Shown here piece by piece: positions 15,641 to 23,285 of a stretch of 38,909 bases of DNA. The notes beneath the pieces are model-generated. The model made no database searches. It saw nothing but the letters and a program-made list of their open reading frames with translations, and was not told where the DNA came from. Positions within the stretch are counted from its first letter, which is position 1, and every line of letters begins with the position of its first letter. The DNA comes from Silvimonas sp. (lineage in GTDB: Bacteria; Pseudomonadota; Gammaproteobacteria; Burkholderiales; Chitinibacteraceae): positions 1-38,909 of the forward strand of contig JASLES010000011.1 in assembly GCA_030151005.1 (NCBI GenBank). Direction: 5' to 3'. Position numbers and translations under genes: made by a program.

Positions 15641-16056
15641 CGGTGGGTTTTCAGGGCCTGCACCTGGCGGTCATAGGCGTATTGATCGGTATGCAGCAAT
15701 TGGGCCGTGGCACCGCCCTTGATCATCAATTGCAGCACGCCAGCCTTGAAGGTACTGCCCAGCGCCACGATGCCCATGTCCTGATTGGCCTGGCTTAACT
15801 GGGTGACGAGGTGTGGCCCGGCCAAAGTGCCGTTGATGGGCGAGCTCTGTGTGATGGTCTGGCCATCCGTATCAACAAAGGTTTGTTCCAGCCGCCCGGT
15901 CCAGCGGGCGTTATTGGTGGTGACGATCTGCAACAGGTATACAGTGCGGTCGATCTGGCCCACCCAGGTGCCATCCAGCGGCGTGGCCGCCTGGGCGGGC
16001 AGGGTCAGGCCGACGGCCAGGACCAGCCAGAACAGAAAACGCAGAAAAACCGTCAT
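15637..16056 (-). CDS. small exported protein of unknown function
   Basis: A 139-residue protein with a Sec signal peptide (MTVFLRFLFWLVLAVGLTLP, cleavage after AQA at about residue 23). The mature part starts TPLDGTWVGQID, and alternating hydrophobic strands follow (YLLQIVTT, ARWTGRLEQTF, GAGPHL-like turns, GVLQLMIKGG). A GxW at the start of a small beta-rich domain recalls lipocalin-like barrels, but I cannot place it in a family. There are no cysteines in the mature part. The start at 16056 is chosen for its GGAG and the signal peptide; an in-frame upstream start would spoil the n-region. It is on the same strand as the downstream hydrolase but is separated from it by a promoter, leader frame and terminator. 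Confidence 0.78.
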   Translation of the reverse strand: MTVFLRFLFWLVLAVGLTLPAQAATPLDGTWVGQIDRTVYLLQIVTTNNARWTGRLEQTFVDTDGQTITQSSPINGTLAGPHLVTQLSQANQDMGIVALGSTFKAGVLQLMIKGGATAQLLHTDQYAYDRQVQALKTHR

Positions 16057-16278
16057 GCCAGGCTCCAGTTGCGGATGTCGTGTGGCGCACACATTTCATT
16101 GTATGGCTTGTCCGGGCGGGAACAAGTTTATCAGCGCATCCGCCACAGCCCGCACCCTTGGAGCGCGCCGCCTGCCCAGGTACAGGACCTGCCAGAGCGC
16201 GCGTGAAATGGGGCAACCTGGTGTGCCGAGGGCGCAGGTCTGATGCCGCCAGAAAATGGCGAACCTGTGGTGGCACAA

Positions 16279-16310
16279 GCGAGCAATTGCTCGCGCCCGG
16301 CTCCGGGCGC
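16279..16310. repeat. two interlocked perfect palindromic hairpins
   Basis: GCGAGCAATTGCTCGC (16279-16294) and GCGCCCGG-CT-CCGGGCGC (16293-16310) share two bases. They lie 16 bases beyond the stop of the 16326-18083 gene and may end its transcript, though no T-run follows. Confidence 0.5.
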
Positions 16311-16325
16311 AGTGTTGCTCCAGCC

Positions 16326-18083
16326 TTAGGCGCGTGCGGCGATGGCGGCGCGGTGTTGCGCCAGGAAAGCATGAATCTGCGCCACTACGGCGGCACCTTC
16401 TCCGACCGCCGCCGCCACGCGCTTGACCGAGCCTGAGCGCACGTCACCAATGGCAAACACGCCCTTGACGCTGGTTTCCAGCGCAAACGCCGGAATTTGC
16501 CCATCTGCGACAGCATCCAGCCCGGTTGGCACAAAGCCTTTTTCATCAATCTTCACGGCGCAGCCATTGAGCCAGGTGGTGTTTGGATCTGCCCCGATAA
16601 ACAGGAACACGTGGTGCACCGGCATGGTGGCGGTGGTTTCCTTGCCTGCGCGGCGGGTGCGGACCTGCACGCTTTCCAGGCCGTGCTCATCGCCCTCCAG
16701 CCCGGTGATTTCCGAATACGGATGCAGTTCTACATTGGGTAGCGACTCCAGCCGCGCAATCAGGTAGCGTGACATGCTGGCTTCCAGACTGGGCGCGCGG
16801 ATCAACACATGTACTTTGGCGGTGTGCGCGGCCAGGAACACTGCCGCTTGCCCGGCCGAATTACCGCCGCCAACCAGAATCACTTCTTCATCCCGACACA
16901 ATTTGGCCTCCACCGGAGACGCCCAGTAATACACACCACGGCCTTCAAAGCGGCATAACTGGCTGATTTGCGGCCGGCGGTACACGGCTCCACTGGCAAT
17001 CACTACGGTGCGTGTGGCAATACAGCGGCCGTCATCCAGTTCCAGAGCGATGGGTGAACGATCACAGTGCAGTGTCTTGATGCCCAGCGGGATGGCGACA
17101 TGCGCGCCAAATTTCTGCGCCTGCACAAACGCCCGTCCGGCCAGCGCCTGACCAGAAATACCGGTCGGGAAGCCCAGATAGTTCTCAATGCGTGAACTGG
17201 CCCCGGCCTGGCCGCCGGGCGCACGGCAATCAAACACGGCCACCGATAACCCCTCAGAGGCGGCATAGACCGAGGCGGCCAGCCCCGCCGGCCCGGCCCC
17301 AACCACAATCACGTCGTACACATGCTCCGGGTCAAACTCGGGCAGCAGGCCCAGGTGACTGGCCAACTGGCCTTCATCCGGGGCGCGCAGCACGTTGCCA
17401 TCCGGGCAGATGACCAGCGGAAAGTCGCTGGGTCGGACCGAAATCCGGGCCAGCAAATCGACGATATCCGGGTCGGTTTGGGCTTCCATAATGGCGTGCG
17501 GATAGGCGTTGCGGCGCAAGAAACTCTGTAGCGCATGTAATTTATGGTTGGCTTCACCCCCGACCAGCACCAGCCCGCGCCCGCGCTCCAGCAAGCCCAC
17601 GCGGCGCAGGATCAGCGCACGCATAATGCGCTCGCCCAGTTCGGCTTCGGCCACCAGCAAGGCACGCAATTGGTGGGGCGGCAGCAAGAGGGCGGTGACA
17701 GGCTCCAGGGTAAGGCCGTCTGCCAGTGACGGCTTGCCAGATAACTGGGCCACTTCTGCTGCAAATTCGTTGGGGCCTTGCTCGATAATGATGGTGGAAT
17801 GCCCCAACCCATCGCGCGAGATAATCCGTACCCGCCCCTTGAGAATGACAAACAGCCCTGGCCCCGGTTGGCCAATTTCAAACATCATGGTCCCGGCCGG
17901 GTAAGCGCGGATTTCGCCAAAGCGCCGCATGCGGTCGATTTCTGCCTCGGTCAGTTTGGGAAACCGCTGATGATGGCGGGATTCCAGCGGCGAAAACGGG
18001 GCGTCGTCTGCACCGGGCATCACCTCGTTGGCGGGCAGATCGGGTTCTGCCACGGAAACGGCAGCCTGGGTCAAAGCGGTCAT
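16326..18083 (-). CDS. cyclic-nucleotide-domain / thioredoxin-reductase-like FAD oxidoreductase
   Basis: A 585-residue fusion. Residues about 45-165 form a cNMP-binding domain (AGTMMFEIGQPGPGLFVILK). A linker domain (about 170-245) resembles the glutaredoxin-like part of related proteins. The rest is a thioredoxin-reductase-like flavoprotein: FAD site VGAGPAG (about 261-267), GGQAGASSRIENYLGFP, NADPH site VGGGNSAGQA (about 404-413) and the closing FAIGDVRSGSVKRVA. The redox CxxC of true thioredoxin reductases is missing: the matching position reads VYYWASPVEAKLC (384-396), so it cannot reduce thioredoxin by the classical dithiol route. Family relatives with this layout are often annotated simply as FAD-dependent oxidoreductases. 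AGAGG precedes the ATG. It is divergent from the DUF2127 gene with about 250 bases between. Confidence 0.9.
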   Translation of the reverse strand: MTALTQAAVSVAEPDLPANEVMPGADDAPFSPLESRHHQRFPKLTEAEIDRMRRFGEIRAYPAGTMMFEIGQPGPGLFVILKGRVRIISRDGLGHSTIIIEQGPNEFAAEVAQLSGKPSLADGLTLEPVTALLLPPHQLRALLVAEAELGERIMRALILRRVGLLERGRGLVLVGGEANHKLHALQSFLRRNAYPHAIMEAQTDPDIVDLLARISVRPSDFPLVICPDGNVLRAPDEGQLASHLGLLPEFDPEHVYDVIVVGAGPAGLAASVYAASEGLSVAVFDCRAPGGQAGASSRIENYLGFPTGISGQALAGRAFVQAQKFGAHVAIPLGIKTLHCDRSPIALELDDGRCIATRTVVIASGAVYRRPQISQLCRFEGRGVYYWASPVEAKLCRDEEVILVGGGNSAGQAAVFLAAHTAKVHVLIRAPSLEASMSRYLIARLESLPNVELHPYSEITGLEGDEHGLESVQVRTRRAGKETTATMPVHHVFLFIGADPNTTWLNGCAVKIDEKGFVPTGLDAVADGQIPAFALETSVKGVFAIGDVRSGSVKRVAAAVGEGAAVVAQIHAFLAQHRAAIAARA

Positions 18084-18336
18084 GGTGGGGCCTCTGGCGG
18101 TGGGGCAGGCAGGGATGGTTTACGCGATCAGCATAGTTCACCGCGATTGCATTGCGGCGCTGATACGGTCTTGACCAGCCATGCGGCACAGGGCAGCCTG
18201 CGTCTTCAGACCGGGGGCACCGCTGGTCTGCTGCGGTGTTGGCGGGGCGGTTCTGGTGAACGAAACCGCCATGACAACGGTCTGTGAATATCAGGGGTTG
18301 ATGATCAACCACATCTTTTTTGCAGGATGATTTTGC

Positions 18337-18846
18337 ATGCCGCTCGCAGGACCACCCTCTGCCGTCGCCCCGCATCCCGTACATGGACAGCGCACCTTGC
18401 GCACCATCGCCGCGTTCGAAGCCCTCAAAGGGCTGGCGGCACTGGCTGCCGGGATCGGCCTTTTGAGTTTTGTGCATCACGATATCCGCCACCTGGCACT
18501 GGATCTGATCGGGCATATCGGGCTTTCGCCCTACGCGCATTACCCGGCGGTGTTGCTTCGCTATGCCGATATCGTGCAAGACGCCAACCTGCGGTTGTTG
18601 ATCCCTGCCGCCCTGGCCTACGTGCTATTGCGTTTTGCCGAAGCCTGGGGCCTATGGTTTGACCTGCCGTGGGCGCAATGGCTGGGTGCCATTTCTGGCG
18701 CAATCTATGTGCCGTTTGAGGTTCATCATTTGTTTGAGAAACCCACTGTAATCAGCGCGCTGGTGGTGCTGGGAAATCTGGGTATCGTGGTTTTTCTGGC
18801 CGTCCGTGTCTGGCAGCAGCGCAAAGCTCACCACGCGCAGCCCTGA
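18337..18846 (+). CDS. DUF2127 integral membrane protein
   Basis: A 169-residue membrane protein. The opening TLRTIAAFEALKGLAALAAGIGLL, the central RLLIPAALAYVLLRFAEAWGLWF and the late AISGAIYVPFEVHHLFEKPT are the conserved blocks of the DUF2127 family, whose role is unknown. Four hydrophobic segments are visible (about residues 28-46, 86-104, 114-125 and 138-158), with a basic C-terminal tail (RVWQQRKAHHA). The ATG at 18337 has an AGGA about 10 bases upstream. It is followed at 110 bases by a small basic protein on the same strand. DUF2127 genes often sit near stress genes, but here nothing more specific can be said. Confidence 0.85.
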   Translation: MPLAGPPSAVAPHPVHGQRTLRTIAAFEALKGLAALAAGIGLLSFVHHDIRHLALDLIGHIGLSPYAHYPAVLLRYADIVQDANLRLLIPAALAYVLLRFAEAWGLWFDLPWAQWLGAISGAIYVPFEVHHLFEKPTVISALVVLGNLGIVVFLAVRVWQQRKAHHAQP

Positions 18847-18956
18847 CCGGTCGTTTTGCGCCGACATGCATTGCCGCCACGCGCTGACAGGCACGTGTCC
18901 GGCCGGCGCGTAAACCAGGTGGCATGGCACCTTTGCCCGTTGATGTGGAGAACGTC

Positions 18957-19268
18957 ATGCCCCGAGGCGACAAATCGGCTTATACCGACAAGCAAAAGCG
19001 CAAAGCGCAGCACATTGAAGACAGTTATGAAGAACGCGGCGTGCCGGAGGAAGAAGCCGAACGCCGCGCCTGGGCTACGGTGAACAAAGAATCTGGTGGT
19101 GGCAACTTGTCTGGCTCTGGCCGGGGGCACGCCCAGAATCATGACTCCGCCAAAAAAGGTGGTTATCTGGGCGGCAAAGCGGCTGCAGCCCGTACGCCGG
19201 AACAGCGCTCTGCCTCAGCCAGAAAAGCAGCAGCCACGCGCAAGCGCAACGCCGCCGCCAAACACTAG
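18957..19268 (+). CDS. small basic protein, 'plasmid stabilization' annotation family
   Basis: A 103-residue hydrophilic protein. The first 45 residues (MPRGDKSAYTDKQKRKAQHI, ERGVPEEEAERRAWATVN, then KESGGG) match a small family common in Pseudomonas and related bacteria and usually labelled plasmid stabilization protein, although it is chromosomal and its function is not established. The middle has a KKGGYLGGK element, and the tail is Ala/Lys/Arg-rich (ARKAAATRKRNAAAKH), like a histone H1 tail, so nucleic acid binding is plausible. The ATG at 18957 is used because GGAG precedes it by 6 bases; an in-frame ATG 11 codons upstream lacks one. It ends 7 bases from the convergent SDR gene. Confidence 0.82.
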   Translation: MPRGDKSAYTDKQKRKAQHIEDSYEERGVPEEEAERRAWATVNKESGGGNLSGSGRGHAQNHDSAKKGGYLGGKAAAARTPEQRSASARKAAATRKRNAAAKH

Positions 19269-19275
19269 GCCAGAC

Positions 19276-20010
19276 TCAGGCTACGCCACCATTGGCGCGC
19301 AGCACCTGGCCGTTGACCCAGTCCGCGTTGGGGCCGACCAGCATGCTGACCACGGCGGCAATGTCTTCTGGCTCGCCCAGGCGCGCCAGCGGGGGCAGGT
19401 TGGCAAAGTGCGCAATTTGCTCTGGCGTTTTACCACTCAAGAACAATTCGGTGGCGATTGGTCCGGGTGCCACGGCGTTGACGGTGATCTTGCGGCCGCG
19501 CAATTCCTTGGCAAACACCCGGGTATACGCCTCTACCGCCGCCTTGGTGGCGTTGTAGGTGGCGTAACCGGGCAGATTCATGGTGAGCGCTGTGGTAGAA
19601 AAATTAATCACATGGCCACCGTCCGCCAGCCGGGTTGCGGCTTCGCGCAGGGTGTTGAAAGTGCCGCGTACGTTGATGTCGAACATGCGATCGAACAGTT
19701 CATCCGTGGTCTGGGTCAGCGGCTGCACTGTCATTACACCTGCGTTGTTGACCAGCACGTCCAGCCTGCCCAATGACTGTTCAATGGTCTCGAACATCTG
19801 ACGCACCTCGGCCGCATTGGCGACATCAGCCTTGATGGCAATGGCTTTGCCACCCGCAGCTTCAATCTGTTGCACGAGGGCGTTGGCTTCGGTGGCGCTG
19901 GCAGCATAGTTGACCACCACGGCAAACCCGTCTTGCGCCAGACGTTGTGCCACCGCTGCTCCAATCCCGCGTGAGGCACCCGTAACGAGGGCGATTTTCT
20001 GTTGCGGCAT
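19276..20010 (-). CDS. SDR-family NAD(P)-dependent oxidoreductase
   Basis: A 244-residue classical short-chain dehydrogenase/reductase. The Rossmann motif TGASRGIG (residues 10-17), the NNAG motif, the catalytic Ser in INFSTTA, and YATYNATK with catalytic Tyr and Lys are all present, followed by VNAVAPGPIATELF. The RY-rich residue after the second strand (VVVNYAAS) suggests NADP preference. It is most like 3-oxoacyl-ACP reductase-type or general alcohol dehydrogenase-like SDRs; the substrate cannot be told. The start at 20010 is chosen because MPQQKIALVTGASRG is the family start and GGAG lies upstream. It is convergent with the small basic protein gene. Confidence 0.92.
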   Translation of the reverse strand: MPQQKIALVTGASRGIGAAVAQRLAQDGFAVVVNYAASATEANALVQQIEAAGGKAIAIKADVANAAEVRQMFETIEQSLGRLDVLVNNAGVMTVQPLTQTTDELFDRMFDINVRGTFNTLREAATRLADGGHVINFSTTALTMNLPGYATYNATKAAVEAYTRVFAKELRGRKITVNAVAPGPIATELFLSGKTPEQIAHFANLPPLARLGEPEDIAAVVSMLVGPNADWVNGQVLRANGGVA

Positions 20011-20547
20011 GATCTTGCTCCGTGTTTGAGTGAGTGAGACGTATGCTGCTCTCAAACACGAACCGGATAATCATCCACAACCTGGTAATATTGTTCGAAA
20101 ATCACCAACAATACCGGCGCGTAAAACGGGATTGTTCTGGCTGGCTGCTAACTAGAAGGGTGTTTTGCGGGGTGGCCTGCGCTGTCCCAGGCCGATTTAT
20201 GCACGCGTGTTAACTCACTTGGCCCGGCAGCACTTTGCGCAAACACAAATGATGTAGTTTGCTGCCGTTTATGTAGCAAAACGGGCCTTTGGTCAGGTCA
20301 TTTCAGGCTGTTTAAAACGAGGGCGCTTGCAGCAGGTTTTTCAGGCCGAAAAAGGCCTTCCGGCAAGGCAGTAGACTGGTCTGTGTAAGACTAAAAGTGC
20401 AGAATAATCATAAAGATGCACATCTTTACCATGTTGACCCGGTTTGCGCTATTGAGAAAAATCCCACTGCCATTTTCATGACGTTGCCATGCAAATTCAA
20501 GATAGAATCGCGGCGATCCTATTTACTTTGTGAGGCAGGGCATCACC
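20011..20547. promoter_or_regulatory. 537-base intergenic region with a palindromic operator candidate
   Basis: No gene is seen. TAAAGATG-CA-CATCTTTA (20411-20428) is an 18-bp perfect inverted repeat about 120 bases ahead of the binding-protein start. Weaker hairpins occur at about 20240-20265 and 20345-20362. No convincing -35/-10 pair was found. Confidence 0.45.
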
Positions 20548-21435
20548 ATGCAACTGCGTAGTTTTATTACAGCCCTGGCTTACCCGCTGGTGGCTGCCGC
20601 CATCAGCCTGGCTACCCCGGCCGCCCAGGCAGACACGCTTGATAACATCAAGACCACCGGCACCATCAACGTCGGTTATCGCCAGTCTGCGCAGCCGGTG
20701 TCTTATGCCGTCAACGACAATCCGACGGGTTTTGTGGTTGATCTGTGCCGCGATATCGTCGCCACCACGATCTCTGAAGCCGTCAAAAAGCCGGTCAAGA
20801 TCAAGTTCATTCCGGTGACAGCGCAGAACCGTCTGAGCATGGTCAAGGAAGGCAAGATCGACATGGAGTGCGGCTCGACCACCATTACTGAAGAACGCCA
20901 GAAGCAAGTGGGCTTCTCTGTGGTCGATTTTGTCACCACCTCGCGCCTGGTGAGCCTGGCAGGCACCAAGCCGTCGCTGCCTTCGCTGGAAGGCAAGACC
21001 CTGGCGCTCAAGGCGGGCTCAAGCCACATTGAGCTGATTTCCAAAATGGTCGGTGGCATTCATGTGCTGAGCGTGAACGACGCCGCACAAGGCATCCAGG
21101 CCGTACTCGATCACAAGGCCGTGGCTTATCTGGACGATGAACTGCTGATTCAGGGCGCTATCCACAAGGCCGGTCTGGATTTCAAACAATTCACGTTTAG
21201 CGATCCGCTGTCGGTAGAGCCATACGGCATTGCCTTTCGCCTTGGGGATACCGCCTTTGGCAAGCTGGTGAGCGCTGGCGTGCGCAACAATTTCTCCCAT
21301 ACCGAGAAAGCCATCCGCTCTGCGGAAAGCTACTCGGCTGAGCTGGGCGTGCCGGTCAATACTCTGACCCGTGATGCGATTCGCTCGCCGGCGTATTCGC
21401 GCCAGTGCAGTCTGATCGACAAGGGTAGCTGCTAA
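20548..21435 (+). CDS. periplasmic amino-acid ABC-type substrate-binding protein
   Basis: A 295-residue exported protein with signal peptide MQLRSFITALAYPLVAAAIS ending AAQA before DTLDNIK. The mature part is a family-3 solute-binding domain of the glutamate/aspartate (GltI) type: TGTINVGYRQSAQPVSY, VVDLCRDIV, RLSMVKEGKIDMECGSTTIT and YGIAFRLGDTAFGKLV. Two Cys near the C-terminus (QCSLIDKGSC) can form the disulphide typical of this subgroup. No permease or ATPase gene is next to it, so it is an orphan whose partners lie elsewhere. ATG at 20548 is chosen over an upstream GTG in the same frame. It ends at a strong terminator, so it is monocistronic. Confidence 0.92.
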   Translation: MQLRSFITALAYPLVAAAISLATPAAQADTLDNIKTTGTINVGYRQSAQPVSYAVNDNPTGFVVDLCRDIVATTISEAVKKPVKIKFIPVTAQNRLSMVKEGKIDMECGSTTITEERQKQVGFSVVDFVTTSRLVSLAGTKPSLPSLEGKTLALKAGSSHIELISKMVGGIHVLSVNDAAQGIQAVLDHKAVAYLDDELLIQGAIHKAGLDFKQFTFSDPLSVEPYGIAFRLGDTAFGKLVSAGVRNNFSHTEKAIRSAESYSAELGVPVNTLTRDAIRSPAYSRQCSLIDKGSC

Positions 21436-21474
21436 TCCAGGTCGTGCCCTGCGCCAAACGGCGTGATGGATAAC

Positions 21475-21507
21475 AAAAACGGCAACCGGGTGGTTGCCGT
21501 TTTTGTT
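21475..21507 (+). terminator. Rho-independent terminator of the substrate-binding protein gene
   Basis: AAAAACGGCAACC (21475-21487) and GGTTGCCGTTTTT (21492-21504) form a 13-bp perfect stem with a 4-base loop, followed by GTTTTG. Confidence 0.92.
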
Positions 21508-21642
21508 TTGGGGCAGCACCGCGGGTTACATACAAAATGGTATGTAAATCAGCGGCTTTTGCCGTTCATCGCTCAAACCGGATAGGGCAGGCAGCGGGCC
21601 TTGCTCAAAACACCCACCCTTATATAGGCTTCTGTCAGTTTC

Positions 21643-21658
21643 TTGAAAACGTTTTCAA
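21643..21658. promoter_or_regulatory. LacI-family-type operator upstream of the chitinase
   Basis: TTGAAAACGTTTTCAA is a perfect 16-bp palindrome with the central CG and the TG...CA arms of LacI/GalR-family operators. It lies 35 bases ahead of the chitinase ATG and just downstream of a TATATA sequence (21621-21626) that could be the -10, so a bound repressor would block transcription. Confidence 0.65.
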
Positions 21659-21692
21659 AGACAGAAAATAAACCAGCCCAAGGGTGGAGAGC

Positions 21693-23168
21693 ATGAGTGA
21701 ACGTAGCGGCAGCACACGCCTGAAGGCACTGGTGTGCGCGTTGGCGCTGGCCGGCGGCGCAGCACCGGCCATGGCGCTGGATGTCTCGCCGTACTTCATG
21801 ACCTGGGCTTATGGCAACAGCAGTTACGCCATTACCAGCCTGATGGACGCTCACACCAAGGCTGGCCTGCAAAGCGCCACGCTGGCGTTTCTGGTGTCCA
21901 GCGGTGGCTGCGCCGTGGATAACTCGGTCTCGCAAATGCAAAGCGATCTGACCGCGTTTCAGGCTGCAGGCGGGCGCGTGATCATTTCTTTTGGCGGCGC
22001 AGATGGTACTTATCTGGAAGCCGCCTGTACCAGCACCCAGATGGCCAACCTGATTGCCGGGATACTGCAAACCACCGGCGTGCGTGCTATCGATTTTGAT
22101 GTCGAAGGCAGCCAGTTGGCCAAGGGTGGTCTGAACACGGTCCGCAATGCTGCCATCTTGCAGTTGCAGCAGCGCTATCCGTCTTTGTATGTGTCGTTTA
22201 CTTTGCCGGTGGCGCAAAACGGGCTGGACAGCAATGGTCTGGCCGCCGTGCAATCGGCTGCGCTGGCCGGGGTGAATGTCAGCATGGTCAATCTGATGAC
22301 CATGGATTATTGCGACAGCAACTGCGGCATCAGCAATATGGGCAAGGTGGCGACGGGCTCGGCCACGGCCACCTATGCCCAGCTCAAAAACGTGTTCCCC
22401 GGCAAAACCGGTGGCGAGTTGTGGGCCATGATCGGCATTACGCCAATGATTGGCGTCAACGATGATTCGTCTGAGGTATTCAGCACCAACGATGCCAGCA
22501 CCGTCGCCGGTTTTGCCCGGCAGAACGGCTTGGGGCTGCTCAGCTATTGGGCCTTGCAGCGGGATCGCACAGGGACGGGCAGCAAGGACGATTTTTCTGA
22601 TACCACGCAGATCAATTTCCAGTTTCTGCACCTGTTCCAGGCGGCGCAGACCGGCGGCGGCGCAAGTACGCCGACACCCGCGCCCACGCCAACCGCTGCA
22701 CCAACACCTGGCCCCACACCGGTGCCTACACCGGTGCCAACGCCCACACCAACGCCCACACCAACGCCCGCTGCGGGTTGTTATGCCGCCTGGAATGCCA
22801 ATACCGCCTATACCGGCGGCGCGCTGGTGAGTACGGGCGGTGTTAACTACAAGGCTAACTGGTGGACCCAGGGCAACAACCCGGCCAATAGCAGTGGCCC
22901 CAGCGGCAGTGGCGAACCCTGGGCGGTGGTCGGGGGTTGCGGCGGTAGTGCAACGACACCGCCGGCACCCATGCCCGCGCCGCAACCGGCGCCTTCCGCA
23001 GGCGGGTGCCCAGCCTGGCAAGACGGTGGCAGCTACGCCGTGGGGGCGGTGGTCGGCTTCAATGGCAAGAACTACACCGCGCTCGTCACCCAGACCGATT
23101 ACGCCGGCGCCAACTGGAACCCGGCCGCGACGCCTTCGTTGTGGCAGGCCGGCGGCACTTGCCACTAA
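21693..23168 (+). CDS. secreted GH18 chitinase with two chitin-binding domains
   Basis: A 491-residue exported enzyme. The signal peptide ends at about residue 28 (APAMA). The glycoside hydrolase family 18 domain (about 29-315) has the catalytic signature DFDVE with Asp134, Asp136 and the acid/base Glu138, the substrate-strand SFGG and the late SYWALQRDR. A Thr/Pro linker (about 325-360) leads to a CBM5/12 chitin-binding module (about 363-410: AAWNANTAYTGGALVSTGG, then YKANWWTQG), a second linker and another module (about 437-491: AWQDGGSYAVGAVVGFNGK, then NYTALVTQTD). It should cut beta-1,4 bonds of chitin outside the cell with substrate-assisted catalysis. ATG 21693 has GGAG 4 bases upstream. 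A LacI-type palindrome precedes the gene, and an AraC gene follows on the same strand. Confidence 0.95.
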   Translation: MSERSGSTRLKALVCALALAGGAAPAMALDVSPYFMTWAYGNSSYAITSLMDAHTKAGLQSATLAFLVSSGGCAVDNSVSQMQSDLTAFQAAGGRVIISFGGADGTYLEAACTSTQMANLIAGILQTTGVRAIDFDVEGSQLAKGGLNTVRNAAILQLQQRYPSLYVSFTLPVAQNGLDSNGLAAVQSAALAGVNVSMVNLMTMDYCDSNCGISNMGKVATGSATATYAQLKNVFPGKTGGELWAMIGITPMIGVNDDSSEVFSTNDASTVAGFARQNGLGLLSYWALQRDRTGTGSKDDFSDTTQINFQFLHLFQAAQTGGGASTPTPAPTPTAAPTPGPTPVPTPVPTPTPTPTPTPAAGCYAAWNANTAYTGGALVSTGGVNYKANWWTQGNNPANSSGPSGSGEPWAVVGGCGGSATTPPAPMPAPQPAPSAGGCPAWQDGGSYAVGAVVGFNGKNYTALVTQTDYAGANWNPAATPSLWQAGGTCH

Positions 23169-23182
23169 CCCTCTATGGGCGC

Positions 23183-23213
23183 GCAGCATGACCGGTTATC
23201 CTGGTTATGCTGC
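23183..23213 (+). terminator. hairpin after the chitinase gene
   Basis: GCAGCAT (23183-23189) pairs with ATGCTGC (23207-23213), and the stem can be extended inward through a G-T pair and ACC/GGT. It starts 15 bases after the chitinase stop; a T-run is lacking, so termination is only possible. Confidence 0.4.
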
Positions 23214-23235
23214 ACGAATATTCTAGAAATTCGTG
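23213..23235. promoter_or_regulatory. inverted repeat upstream of the AraC-type gene
   Basis: CACGAAT (23213-23219) and ATTCGTG (23229-23235) are perfect complements around 9 bases containing TTCTAGAA. It lies about 50 bases before the AraC-family start and could be an operator. Confidence 0.4.
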
Positions 23236-23285
23236 ACCGACCCCATATAAGCTCTCAACAGAGCGCATTGGGGGGCACGGACAAC

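Noticed and set aside
20434..20455. Promoter TTGACC...TATTGA for the substrate-binding protein
   Set aside because: The spacing is only about 10 bases, too short for a sigma70 promoter.
21573..23189. Open frame of about 540 codons opposite the chitinase
   Set aside because: The GH18 and CBM5/12 domains on the plus strand are unambiguous; the reverse frame is Gly/Arg/His-rich and meaningless.
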